64,000 bases of DNA, from the NCBI GenBank assembly GCA_024231855.1, contig JAAEQD010000402.1:1-64000 (forward strand), in the 5' to 3' direction. Shown here piece after piece: positions 16,783 to 25,018 of the stretch. The number at the start of each line of letters is the position of its first letter. Within the stretch, counting starts at the first letter, position 1. The DNA comes from Candidatus Zixiibacteriota bacterium (lineage in GTDB: Bacteria; Zixibacteria; MSB-5A5; UBA10806; 4484-95). A program made the translations under genes and the position numbers. The notes under the pieces were generated by a model. That model worked only from the letters and a program-made list of their open reading frames with translations. It had not been told where the DNA came from and searched no databases.

Positions 16783-18138
16783 ATGCGCCATAGAATTGTG
16801 TCTGGATTTGCCAAATTCTGCCTAATTATATTTTTTGTTATATATTTTCTAGCACCGCTCGCGCATTCCCAATCGATCGGTGAAAGCATGAACCTCATGG
16901 AGGCGGTCAAGCTGGCTTTTGCCGCGGACAATAATCTTAAAGCGGCTCGGGCGAACTTAAGCGCCTCCGAAGCCGCCATTAAAAGCGCCAAAGCGGCATA
17001 TTTCCCGAAATTGTTACTGACCGGCAGCTACTCAAGAATGTCGAAAGCTAATGAACTGGAGTTGTCTATACCGCCTATAATAGAGCGGAATATTGAGATA
17101 GGGACTGACATTCCATTCTACGCTAATTTGGGCATGAGTTATGAATTATACAGCTTTGGTCGACGTCCATCGATCGCCAGGATATCCCGTTCTGAAAAAA
17201 AGTCATCGGAACTTGGTTATCGATATGCCCGGAAGGAACTATTCGATACTGTCGCCAGAGCATATTTAACCACCCTGTTCGCGGGGGAAAGCCTCGATCT
17301 GATAGAGGCTGAGACAGATCGATTTACCCGCATCCATCAGTTAATCGAAAGCCGTTATAATCAGGAGATCACCCCGGAATTCGATTTTCTTCAAGCGCGG
17401 CTTCGACTTGAACACTACAAACTGGCCGTTTTGGAAGCCGCTAATAATTTTGAAATCGCCAGCCTGAATTTAGCCCGATTTCTGAATATGCCCGTGGATC
17501 AATTGCCTAAACTCGAGGAGAGAATTGGCGATAGCCTGTTCAGCCTGCCCCAGTCCACCGATCAATCTGAAATCTTGAGCCGAAGGGAGGATTTAAACCA
17601 GTCCCGGATTGTCACCGACCTGGCTTCTCTGGCAGCCAAGATCAACAAAAGCGCCTATTTCCCGAGCGTTTCGCTGTTTGGCGCTTATGACTTGCGTAAC
17701 GGCTATCAGCCCGATGTCGGCAAAGTCGAAGAGAATTACTCAGTGGGTATTAACTTGAACTGGCTTTTATTCGATGGTTTCGCGCGGCGGGCAGAAATAT
17801 CCAGACAGACTTATATTCAGAAGGCATCAGGATATTTAACCGATGATTTAATGTTAACTATCCCATTTCAAGTTAATAGTTCTCAATTAGCGATAGTAAA
17901 CAGTCGAACAAGAATCGACGTCGGCGAGGAAGCCCTTGAATTGGCCCGTAAAGCAATGATAATAGCCCAAACCAGGTATGATCTGGGTGATATTACGATG
18001 ATCGAATTACTCGATATTGAAAATCAGCGATCTGAATCGGAATTAGGATTACTGAAACTACAATATCAATATAATTTGTCCCAATTGAATCTGAAGCTGG
18101 TAAGCAGTTTTTACCCTGAAATAGAATTACTTTATTGA
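16783..18138 (+). CDS. TolC-like outer membrane efflux protein
   Basis: A 451-residue outer membrane channel protein. Residues 1-29 form a signal peptide (FFVIYFLAPLAHSQ). The mature part has two homologous halves of long helices and beta strands: NLMEAVKLAFAADNNLKAARANLSASEAAIKSAKAAYFP opens the first (shown by positions about 37-75), and AAKINKSAYFPSVSLFGAYDL marks the second. The late motif QTRYDLGDITMIELLDIENQR is typical of the OEP family. The start ATG follows GGAGGGGAG. No inner membrane pump or adaptor gene lies beside it, so it is an orphan exit duct for tripartite export. Confidence 0.85.
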   Translation: MRHRIVSGFAKFCLIIFFVIYFLAPLAHSQSIGESMNLMEAVKLAFAADNNLKAARANLSASEAAIKSAKAAYFPKLLLTGSYSRMSKANELELSIPPIIERNIEIGTDIPFYANLGMSYELYSFGRRPSIARISRSEKKSSELGYRYARKELFDTVARAYLTTLFAGESLDLIEAETDRFTRIHQLIESRYNQEITPEFDFLQARLRLEHYKLAVLEAANNFEIASLNLARFLNMPVDQLPKLEERIGDSLFSLPQSTDQSEILSRREDLNQSRIVTDLASLAAKINKSAYFPSVSLFGAYDLRNGYQPDVGKVEENYSVGINLNWLLFDGFARRAEISRQTYIQKASGYLTDDLMLTIPFQVNSSQLAIVNSRTRIDVGEEALELARKAMIIAQTRYDLGDITMIELLDIENQRSESELGLLKLQYQYNLSQLNLKLVSSFYPEIELLY

Positions 18139-18344
18139 CGCGGAAGGCGCGATTGTGTTTTGAAAAAAACATCTATTTCTAATGTATTAAGATATAGACA
18201 GATAACCCGAATTATAGTAAAGAGTACAAATGCCTGATTTCTGGAAATTATTATATTAGGAAATCATTCAAGAGAGAATAAATTTACCGGACGAGTTTTG
18301 TAGTAAATAGAAATATCAATAGAAGGAAATTCACAGGAGGGAAT

Positions 18345-19835
18345 ATGAAAAGAACGCTGATTATTGTTCTGGTGCTGATGCTTCTTTCGGCATCGGTGTC
18401 AATGGCAATCGAGTGGAAAGGCAGAAAAGGATTGGGACTTCGCGGCCCCTTATTCGCGCCCATGATTGCCGGCGATCAATACGATGGGACCGGTTTCGGA
18501 GCAAGCAATAACGAGCCTTTCATGATGGGTCTTGGCGGTAACCTTGAATTTAAATACGGGTTGTCAAATAGCCTTGTGCTCGGTTTGTCAGGTGGTTATT
18601 GGTTTACTTATAATGACATTGTTTCGACCGATGACCAATCATTCAAGCTCAACAACGAAGACAATGCCTCGATTAAACTTACGGTTATTCCACTGGGCTT
18701 ATCCGGGCAATATTATTTTATTCCCGAAAGTAATGTCCAGCCTTTCCTCCTGGCCGGTTTAAATATCGATATGGCCAGCTATGAGGATTTGGCTTCAGGC
18801 GTGAGTTACTCATCCACGGACCTGTTTGTCAAAGTGGGAGCCGGATTTAATTTCTGGCTTGGCGAGAGTTTCGCTTTTGATCTAAGCGGCCGTTTTTCAT
18901 ATTTAATCTCCAATATGTCCAATGATTTCCCAACTGGTGACGTTGACATGGGTGATGCGTCATCCCGGCCATTTCTGGGGGTTCTCCAACCCAGTATCGG
19001 CATAACTTATTTTATTGGGGGAGCGAGAGATACGGACAAGGACGGCGTAAAAGATAAGTTCGATCAATGCCCGGATACTCCGGAAGGCGCCTTAGTCGAT
19101 CAATATGGCTGCCCGCTGGATTCCGATGGCGATGGTGTTTACGATGGTATCGACCTATGCGAAAATACGCCGGCCGGGGCTATTGTCGATATCTCCGGTT
19201 GCCCGATTGATACAGACACCGATGGCGTTCCTGATGGTATAGATTTATGCCCGGATACTCCAATCGGTATTGAGGTTGATATTTATGGCTGTCCGTTGGA
19301 TAATGATAAGGACGGAGTTCCCGATTTCAAGGATCAGCAGCTTGATACGCCTTTAGGCGCCCTGGTTGATGAAACCGGCGTCGCTCTGGATACCGATGGT
19401 GATAGCGTTCCGGATGGCATCGATAAATGCCCCGAAACCGGTGAGGGAGTCGCGGTTGATGAATTCGGCTGTCCGCTGGCCAAGCCGATAACCGAGAAAA
19501 TCATTTTGAATATTCAATACGCCGCCGGATCGGCCGATCCCGATGAGCCGGCTATTACTATTCTGGATGATTTAGCCGAGCGTATGAAGATCTACACTGA
19601 TGTTAATATCGAGATCAACGGCTACACCGACGCTCTTGGGCGGGCAATCAGCAATAGTAAACTGTCCGAGGCCAGGGCTCAGGCGGTTCAGGATTATCTC
19701 GAATCGAAAGGTATATCCGCGGATAGAATGACGGCTAAAGGCTTCGGTGAGGAGGAAAGATTCTTCGTTGCCACGAATGATACGCCCGAAGGTCGTCAGG
19801 CGAACCGTCGTGTCGAGATAGTACCGGTTCAGTAG
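18345..19835 (+). CDS. OmpA-family outer membrane protein with TSP3 calcium-binding repeats
   Basis: A 496-residue protein with three parts. A signal peptide (residues 1-21) precedes an eight-stranded beta-barrel of about 200 residues (GxxGGYWFTYND, AGLNIDMASYED, GVTYFIGG-like strands). Five thrombospondin type 3 repeats follow (DTDKDGVKDKFDQCPDTPEGA and variants, about 225-375). The last 110 residues are an OmpA peptidoglycan-binding domain (INGYTDALG, LSEARAQAVQDYL, GFGEE, NRRVEI). It links the outer membrane to the wall; the repeats probably bind calcium and act as a rigid spacer. The ribosome site is CAGGAGGGAAT before ATG 18345. A terminator follows. Confidence 0.9.
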   Translation: MKRTLIIVLVLMLLSASVSMAIEWKGRKGLGLRGPLFAPMIAGDQYDGTGFGASNNEPFMMGLGGNLEFKYGLSNSLVLGLSGGYWFTYNDIVSTDDQSFKLNNEDNASIKLTVIPLGLSGQYYFIPESNVQPFLLAGLNIDMASYEDLASGVSYSSTDLFVKVGAGFNFWLGESFAFDLSGRFSYLISNMSNDFPTGDVDMGDASSRPFLGVLQPSIGITYFIGGARDTDKDGVKDKFDQCPDTPEGALVDQYGCPLDSDGDGVYDGIDLCENTPAGAIVDISGCPIDTDTDGVPDGIDLCPDTPIGIEVDIYGCPLDNDKDGVPDFKDQQLDTPLGALVDETGVALDTDGDSVPDGIDKCPETGEGVAVDEFGCPLAKPITEKIILNIQYAAGSADPDEPAITILDDLAERMKIYTDVNIEINGYTDALGRAISNSKLSEARAQAVQDYLESKGISADRMTAKGFGEEERFFVATNDTPEGRQANRRVEIVPVQ

Positions 19836-19877
19836 GGTCTTGGTAAGCATTGATTTAAACATCTCAAAATGAAAATA

Positions 19878-19916
19878 ACGCCAGGTTGTGATATAAAAAA
19901 CAGCCTGGCGTTTTTA
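19878..19916 (+). terminator. Rho-independent terminator after the OmpA-like gene
   Basis: ACGCCAGG pairs with CCTGGCGT around a loop of about 16 bases, followed directly by a run of T residues. It closes the transcript of the OmpA-like gene. Confidence 0.8.
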
Positions 19917-20018
19917 ATTTACAAATAAAAATTGGTAATCGATGATTTTATTGACTAATGCTGGCCGGCTACATTGAAAATACCGATAGGATAATTTGCC
20001 TCAATTGATCTATCAGGC

Positions 20019-20047
20019 TTGACTTTTAATAGTAATTGGTTTATGAT
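20019..20047 (+). promoter_or_regulatory. Promoter for the CsgG-like gene cluster
   Basis: TTGACT (20019-20024), 17 bases, TATGAT (20042-20047). Transcription would start near 20054, giving a leader of about 105 bases before ATG 20159. The 323-base gap 19836-20158 holds this promoter, the terminator and nothing else recognised. Confidence 0.55.
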
Positions 20048-20158
20048 TTACGGATACTTGGATGAGTTTGCCATAGGGCGGACATCCTGCGAATTAACAC
20101 TAATAATCATTGATAATTGACAACTCGGCTGTTGAGCTTGATGATATGGGGAGGAAAA

Positions 20159-21322
20159 ATGTCAACTGTTAAAGCTCGGATTAAAATTCTCGTATTTATA
20201 TTTATAGTCCTTGGCTTAAGCTTTCAAGCTGTTTCCGGTACAGTTCTTTGGTATGAACTTTATAAGCACGGCCTGGAGGCAATGAAAAGTAAAAATTGGG
20301 ATCGAGCCAAAGAAAGCTTTGAAGGCGCCCTGAAGCACCAAGATAAGGATTCCAACAAGAAACGCGTCGGCACGATGTTTATCAAGTATTACCCTCACCG
20401 CGAGCTGGGTATCTGTTACTACAATCTGGGAGATATGGCGAAAGCCAAGGAGCATCTGTCGATTTCGTTAAGGCAAAGCTCATCGGAAAAAGCCCGGCAG
20501 TATATCCGTCTTATCGATCGGGGCCAGAAATCCGGGGATTCGCCCACACTACCGGTATATAAACAGGAGACAGATTTGCCGATTACGCCGCCCGTGGATA
20601 AAACCGAAGTCAGTCCCGGAAAGGAGTCATCACAACTCGTCGGCGACAGGTTGTGTATCGCGGTCCTGCCTTTTGAAACCAAGGGCATCGGCGAGGAACT
20701 CGGTGAGATGGACCTTCTGGACAAGTTGATTACCGAATTCGTTCATCTGGACCGGTTTAAGGTAATCGAACGCTCGCAGCTCGAGAATATCCTGGCTGAA
20801 CAAAAATTGGGCTTAACCGGTGTTATCGATGCTTCGACGGCGGTGGAAGTCGGTAAAACTGCCGGCGTCGATGTGGTTGTATTCGGCAGTATAGCCAGCG
20901 ACAAACGAACAGTGACTATCGATGCCCGCCTGGTCGATACCGAAACAGCCGAAATTATTACCTCCCGGGACGCCTTCAGCAAAAACCTGTCGTTGATCAA
21001 TCTTTCGGAAATGATATCGGAAGTGGCCCAAAAGATCAAAATGGATTTACCTATTGCTAACGGGCTGGTTATTCGCGTGGATGGGAATGATTTGCTTATT
21101 GACCTGGGAAACGGCAAGGGTATCAAGAAAGGCATGAAATGCCATGTGTTCCGCGAAGGGGAGCCGATTATCCATCCCGTATCAGGCGATACCCTCGATA
21201 CCCAGAAAGAGCTGATTTGCGAAATACAGGTAACCGATGTTTACGACGGCTATTCCAAGGCTAAAACTATTATTCGGAAGGATGGGGCGCCGGCGGTCGG
21301 CGACAAAGTGCAAACCAAGTAG
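20159..21322 (+). CDS. CsgG-like exported protein with TPR-like N-terminus
   Basis: The start is ATG 20159, after GGGGAGGAAAA; the in-frame start at 20117 lacks a ribosome site. The 387-residue product has a signal peptide (residues 1-27), a TPR-like helical region (about 30-115, KSKNWDRAKESFEGALKHQ), a CsgG/FlgO-type domain (about 170-300: IAVLPFETKG, FKVIERSQLENILAEQ, DVVVFGSI, DARLVDTET) and a C-terminal FlgT/SH3-like region (about 305-385). CsgG-type domains form or gate outer membrane secretion complexes. With the next two genes it forms a cluster of CsgG-like, beta-barrel and LPP20-like proteins, suggesting an envelope assembly. Function is inference. Confidence 0.8.
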   Translation: MSTVKARIKILVFIFIVLGLSFQAVSGTVLWYELYKHGLEAMKSKNWDRAKESFEGALKHQDKDSNKKRVGTMFIKYYPHRELGICYYNLGDMAKAKEHLSISLRQSSSEKARQYIRLIDRGQKSGDSPTLPVYKQETDLPITPPVDKTEVSPGKESSQLVGDRLCIAVLPFETKGIGEELGEMDLLDKLITEFVHLDRFKVIERSQLENILAEQKLGLTGVIDASTAVEVGKTAGVDVVVFGSIASDKRTVTIDARLVDTETAEIITSRDAFSKNLSLINLSEMISEVAQKIKMDLPIANGLVIRVDGNDLLIDLGNGKGIKKGMKCHVFREGEPIIHPVSGDTLDTQKELICEIQVTDVYDGYSKAKTIIRKDGAPAVGDKVQTK

Positions 21323-21400
21323 AGGCTGGATTTAATCAAAGTTTTAGAACTGTACGATTATTCGTACTTTGTTAATTTCAATTGAATGGAGGGATTTGTT

Positions 21401-22021
21401 ATGAAACGAACTTTAATTTGCGTGGCGTTACTGCTGATCGTACTTATGGTTGCGCCATCTCACGGCCAGGGACGCTTACCGCAGTTTGAGCTTTTTGTCG
21501 GAGGCGCTATTCCATTGGCTCCCGACGGTTTTAAAGATTATTATAAGACCGGCTTGAGCATTCATGGTCAATATGTGATATTCCTGAGTCCCAGTATCGG
21601 CCTCAGTTTCGGAGCGGCCTATGAGTTTTTCATGTTCGATTCGGACGCTTTCAACGACGATTTTGCGGAGGCTTATGGCTGGGATCCCAGAGATTTTGGT
21701 ATAGATACGGATGGCAACTCCGGCATATTGGAGCTTGGAGTTGGAGTGCGGCCTTACCTGACTCCCGCTACTGCCAATTCTCAAATATTCCTGTTTGGTA
21801 TGGGAACATATAATGCTCTGAAAAACGAAGTTACGGTATCCGATGGAGATACCGAGGAAACAATTGAGGGCAACGAGAGCAAGATGGGGGCGGCTCTGGG
21901 TGCCGGTATAGAGTTGCCGGCCGGTAATATGAATGTGATAATTCAGGGATTATATCGGTTTATCTTCACCGAAGGTGAAACCACCTCGTTTGTCGGCGTT
22001 ACCGGCGGCATAGTGTTCTAA
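21401..22021 (+). CDS. Small outer membrane beta-barrel protein
   Basis: The start is ATG 21401 after GGAGGG; the earlier ATG 21386 belongs to that site. The 206-residue product has a signal peptide (CVALLLIVLMVAPSHGQ) and alternating aromatic and small residues with glycine turns (FVGGAIPLAPDGFKDYYKTG, GLSFGAAYEFFMF), ending GVTGGIVF with a terminal Phe. This is a typical OmpA-type or opacity-like eight-stranded barrel. It is 78 bases behind the CsgG-like gene, probably in the same transcript, and is followed by a strong terminator. Confidence 0.75.
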   Translation: MKRTLICVALLLIVLMVAPSHGQGRLPQFELFVGGAIPLAPDGFKDYYKTGLSIHGQYVIFLSPSIGLSFGAAYEFFMFDSDAFNDDFAEAYGWDPRDFGIDTDGNSGILELGVGVRPYLTPATANSQIFLFGMGTYNALKNEVTVSDGDTEETIEGNESKMGAALGAGIELPAGNMNVIIQGLYRFIFTEGETTSFVGVTGGIVF

Positions 22022-22040
22022 TTGATCACAAAGTAGTTTT

Positions 22041-22082
22041 AAAGCCAATTGCCGATGATAAGGCGATTGGCTTTTTCTTTTT
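22041..22082 (+). terminator. Rho-independent terminator
   Basis: AAAGCCAATTGCC (22041-22053) pairs with GGCGATTGGCTTT (22062-22074) with one mismatch, followed by a T-rich run. It ends the transcript of the beta-barrel gene. Confidence 0.85.
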
Positions 22083-22204
22083 TCTAATTAGCGACCTGGG
22101 CATATTGGAACTATTTGATATTTTACTTGAACACTCGTCGTATTTTTGCTAATGTTGGTTAAGGGCTGTTAGATTGTGATAAAAATTCAAAATGTTCGGA
22201 GGCT

Positions 22205-23587
22205 ATGATGAATGCCGCGCGTATTAGTAAAGTGATTGCCGTAATCGCATTGCTCTGTTTTCAGTTGACATTTGCCGGCGATAAAAAACCCGATTGGGTG
22301 CAAAAACATCCGATCAGCAAAATGTATTATATAGGCATTGCCGTCGCCCCTAAAGGCGAAACATCCAAAAACTATATCGAAATAGCCAAGGACGCGGCTT
22401 TGAATAACCTGGCTTCGCAAATTACCGTGAATATCTCCGGAGAATTAATCCAACGAGTTGTCGAGACCGGCGGTATTGTCGAGGAGGACGTGTTGCGGCA
22501 GATAAGGACCTCCACCAAAGCCGAACTGGAGGGATTCGAACTGGTGGATACCTGGGAGAACGATCATGAATACTGGGCTTACTACCGGCTGTCGAAATCG
22601 CTTTACGCTGAGCAGAAACAGGTAAAACTGAACAACGCCATCAAACTATCGCTTGATCTGTTCGCCAATGCCCGGGAAAACTTAAAGCTGCACAATATCG
22701 AAAAAGCCCTGCAGTTTTACCTTCAAGCCCTACTACCAATCGAGAAGTATATCGGCGAGCCGCTTGAGACCTCCTATGAAGGCGATCAGATATACTTATC
22801 CAATGAATTATATACGTCGATTCAGGATTTGCTGTCGCGAATCGAGCTAAACCCGGTCAAGACCGAATTGAAAGCCAAGATCGGTCAGCCTGTCGGTACG
22901 CCCTTGGAGCTGATCTCGATCTGCAAGCTCGCCGATAGCCCCGAAGTCGGGGAGGCCAATCTGCCGTTTAATTTCGCGTTCAGCCGTGGGGAGGGCGATC
23001 TAATCGGCAAGGTGCGCGCCGATAAGGATGGTAAAGCCAGATGCCGAATCTCCAAGATCAAAGCTATCGATAAAATACAGATAGTCACTGCCGAACTCGA
23101 CTTGCCGGCGTTGATCAATTACGAGGAGGCCTCGATTATAATCAAGGGCATAGTCAACAGCTTCGCCGTGCCCAACGCCCGGTTCGTGCTCTATACATCG
23201 GGACTGTCGGTAGTGGTTGAAGCCGAGGAGATACATAAGGGCGTGAACCTCGAAGTCCCGGCTATCGAACCGGCGCTGAAAGCGGCCTTGTCCGAGCACG
23301 GTTTCACCTTCTCCGACAGCAAAGCCAAATGCGATCTGATTATCACTCTCAAGGCCACCTCCCGCGACGGCAGCGAGATAATGGGCGAGATGTATTCCTC
23401 CTTCGTCGATCTGACGATCTCGGTGGTGGATATGGCATCAGGCGATGAGATATACAAGAAATCGATGCACAAACTGAAAGGTATCGATTTAAGCTTCGAT
23501 AAAGCCGGCCTGAAAGCCTTCAAAAACGCCGGCGATACCGTCGCCGACCAGATAGTCCCGGAGCTGGTTGAGGTGATACAGCGGTAG
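22205..23587 (+). CDS. LPP20-like exported protein
   Basis: A 460-residue protein with a signal peptide (residues 1-24). The region of about residues 25-140 matches the LPP20 pattern: KKPDWVQKHP, YYIGIAVAPKG, AKDAALNNLASQI, WAYYRLSK. A helical TPR-like stretch follows (LKLHNIEKALQFYLQALLP), then beta-rich C-terminal domains. LPP20 proteins are envelope lipoproteins or FlgT-type proteins, but no lipobox is seen here. ATG 22205 and 22208 are both possible after GGAGGCT. It continues the cluster of envelope genes after a terminator. Possible partner of the CsgG-like protein. Confidence 0.75.
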   Translation: MMNAARISKVIAVIALLCFQLTFAGDKKPDWVQKHPISKMYYIGIAVAPKGETSKNYIEIAKDAALNNLASQITVNISGELIQRVVETGGIVEEDVLRQIRTSTKAELEGFELVDTWENDHEYWAYYRLSKSLYAEQKQVKLNNAIKLSLDLFANARENLKLHNIEKALQFYLQALLPIEKYIGEPLETSYEGDQIYLSNELYTSIQDLLSRIELNPVKTELKAKIGQPVGTPLELISICKLADSPEVGEANLPFNFAFSRGEGDLIGKVRADKDGKARCRISKIKAIDKIQIVTAELDLPALINYEEASIIIKGIVNSFAVPNARFVLYTSGLSVVVEAEEIHKGVNLEVPAIEPALKAALSEHGFTFSDSKAKCDLIITLKATSRDGSEIMGEMYSSFVDLTISVVDMASGDEIYKKSMHKLKGIDLSFDKAGLKAFKNAGDTVADQIVPELVEVIQR

Positions 23588-23602
23588 AAAGTAACTAGAA
23601 GA

Positions 23603-23622
23603 GGCGGGAGAAATCTCCCGCC
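23603..23622. repeat. Hairpin between convergent genes
   Basis: GGCGGGAGA (23603-23611) pairs with TCTCCCGCC (23614-23622). It lies between the convergent ends at 23587 and 23646. Without a T tract it is either a weak bidirectional terminator or a REP-like repeat. Confidence 0.5.
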
Positions 23623-23645
23623 CAAGAGTGATTTGATGAGATTAT

Positions 23646-23855
23646 CTAGAGGGTTTCGCTTTGAGCGACCTCATTTATTTTTTTGCGAGGACTGCCCAGA
23701 TGGCTGATCAACATCGGCACCACGATTAAAGCGCCTGCCAATAATGGCCAGAGTTTAACTTCGGGGAAAGCCATGTGAAACGCGAAATACGCCACCAGTA
23801 CGGCGACTATCGCCGCCCCCATCTTTTTTCTTTCACTTTTGTTGTTGTGTCGCAT
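23646..23855 (-). CDS. Small two-helix membrane protein
   Basis: A 69-residue protein with a charged N-terminus (MRHNNKSERKK), two hydrophobic helices (about 13-29 and 35-50) and a polar tail. The start ATG 23855 follows GAAAGGAG. No family recognised. It lies 60 bases behind the MarR-type gene on the same strand, and a palindrome like the MarR operator sits in its own upstream region, so it is probably a regulated target. Confidence 0.65.
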   Translation of the reverse strand: MRHNNKSERKKMGAAIVAVLVAYFAFHMAFPEVKLWPLLAGALIVVPMLISHLGSPRKKINEVAQSETL

Positions 23856-23882
23856 TTTAATCTCCTTTCGGCTGATTGTATG

Positions 23883-23897
23883 GTTTAGATACTAAAC
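23883..23897 (-). promoter_or_regulatory. Second MarR-type operator
   Basis: GTTTAG-ATA-CTAAAC is a perfect 6-3-6 inverted repeat. It matches the palindrome GTATAG-CAA-CTATAC at 24381-24395 in layout and in eight of its twelve arm bases or more, giving a consensus GTWTAG-N3-CTAWAC. It lies 28 bases before the start of the small membrane protein gene. Confidence 0.6.
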
Positions 23898-23915
23898 TAT
23901 ACGCCGAAAAAAATA

Positions 23916-24371
23916 TTAAGTTTCATTTCTTTTCTCAATTCCCTGTTCAGCGTGCTCGAAAAATTTCTCGATTACCGATAACTCTTTTGCTTTCAGCGAT
24001 TTTAAATATTTGATCAGTTCTTTATCGGTTTCCTCATGCATTTTCTCATGCGAGTAGTAGGCGATTTTCCCTTTATTGGTAAGTTCTAAAATAACTCTTT
24101 TGCCGTTATCGGGATCCTGCGATTTATTTATAAACCCTTTATCTACTAAGCGGTTAACCATCTGCGAAACGGCCCCCTTGGTTATCCCCAAACGTCCGGC
24201 CAAGTCGGCTACTCCGAGGCCTTGCTTGCCGCCGATTATCATAATTGTATGAATCTCGGAAGGATAAATAAGCTCATCCAGGCCATATTTACGTGGTACT
24301 TTATGATTCTCAATCATCCTGTTAAGCACCCGGACGAAAGAACCGGCTATTTTCTCGATCCTTTTTATCAT
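23916..24371 (-). CDS. MarR-family transcriptional regulator
   Basis: A 151-residue winged-helix regulator when started at ATG 24371 (MIKRIEK). The DNA-binding helices read GVADLAGRLGITKGAVSQMVNRLVDKG and the wing DPDNGKRVILELTNKG, standard for MarR. The upstream TTG at 24389 lies before the predicted transcription start, so ATG 24371 is preferred, and the message may be leaderless. A perfect palindrome covers the promoter, indicating autorepression. No ligand can be inferred. The adjacent small membrane protein is the likely coregulated gene. Confidence 0.85.
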   Translation of the reverse strand: MIKRIEKIAGSFVRVLNRMIENHKVPRKYGLDELIYPSEIHTIMIIGGKQGLGVADLAGRLGITKGAVSQMVNRLVDKGFINKSQDPDNGKRVILELTNKGKIAYYSHEKMHEETDKELIKYLKSLKAKELSVIEKFFEHAEQGIEKRNET

Positions 24372-24377
24372 ATTTGA

Positions 24378-24406
24378 ATAGTATAGCAACTATACTTATA
24401 AGTCAA
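24378..24406 (-). promoter_or_regulatory. MarR gene promoter overlapped by operator palindrome
   Basis: On the minus strand TTGACT (24406-24401), 17 bases, TACTAT (24383-24378). The palindrome GTATAG-TTG-CTATAC (24395-24381) fills the spacer and enters the -10. The expected transcription start (about 24371) falls on the ATG of the MarR gene. Confidence 0.7.
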
Positions 24407-24452
24407 GGGGAAAATATGTTTTATTAATACTGTTGATGTTTTACTATTATTC

Positions 24453-24920
24453 CTAACAGCTCGGGAATGGCAGTACTAATCTCATCATAGCCTCGCCATC
24501 ATCATACTCTCCGGTGAGTTTGAAACCCAATTTCTCATAAAACGGCTGGGGGCCGCCATCGGCCTGGACTACGCTGGTGGTAAACTCTGTGGCGTTCGGG
24601 CGGGATTTTACATGCTCTATCATCAGCTCCATCGCTCGGTACCCGTAGCCTTTTCCCTGATAACGGGCATCAATCATAAAGCGCCACAGATAGTACTCCG
24701 GCTTTTCGGAATCATCATACAGCATCACAAAACCGACTGGATCGTCATCGGCATAGATTGCCCTGAACCAGGCTACCTTGGAAAAGTACGCCTCGGAGAT
24801 CGAAACGGCATTTGGCGCCACGAATTGTTTTTGATTGTCAGTAACCGAGAGATTACATATCGAGCGAACCGTTTTCTCGTTTATCTCCTGAAGAGTAACT
24901 TTGCTTTTATCGGATGGCAT
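24453..24920 (-). CDS. GNAT acetyltransferase, polyamine N-acetyltransferase-like
   Basis: A 155-residue acetyltransferase. The acetyl-CoA motif is FMIDARYQGKGYGYRAMELM (R/Q-x-x-G-x-G/A) and the C-terminal part has PFYEKLGFKLTGE. The segment FVAPNAVSISEAYF resembles the N-terminal part of BltD/PaiA-type spermine or spermidine acetyltransferases. Cytoplasmic. The start ATG 24920 has AAAGG ten bases upstream. It stands alone and is followed by a palindromic repeat on its upstream side. Substrate is inference. Confidence 0.8.
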   Translation of the reverse strand: MPSDKSKVTLQEINEKTVRSICNLSVTDNQKQFVAPNAVSISEAYFSKVAWFRAIYADDDPVGFVMLYDDSEKPEYYLWRFMIDARYQGKGYGYRAMELMIEHVKSRPNATEFTTSVVQADGGPQPFYEKLGFKLTGEYDDGEAMMRLVLPFPSC

Positions 24921-24938
24921 ATTAACAACCTTTAAGTT

Positions 24939-24953
24939 CTGTCAGGAAAGGAT
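24939..24953. repeat. GTCAGGAAAGGAT repeat, copy 1
   Basis: CTGTCAGGAAAGGAT here recurs at 26770 and, inverted, at 28096-28077. The three copies bracket the hydrolase gene (25019-26689) and the SIR2-like gene (26806-28038). Confidence 0.55.
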
Positions 24954-25018
24954 AAACAAAGGACTTCGTCCGCCTGACTGCGCGGAAATAATCCTTTTTC
25001 CAGCTAAATATGACACAA

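Noticed and set aside
19020-19480. Tandem DNA repeats in the OmpA-like gene
   Set aside because: They are TSP3 protein repeats in frame and not a separate repeat element.
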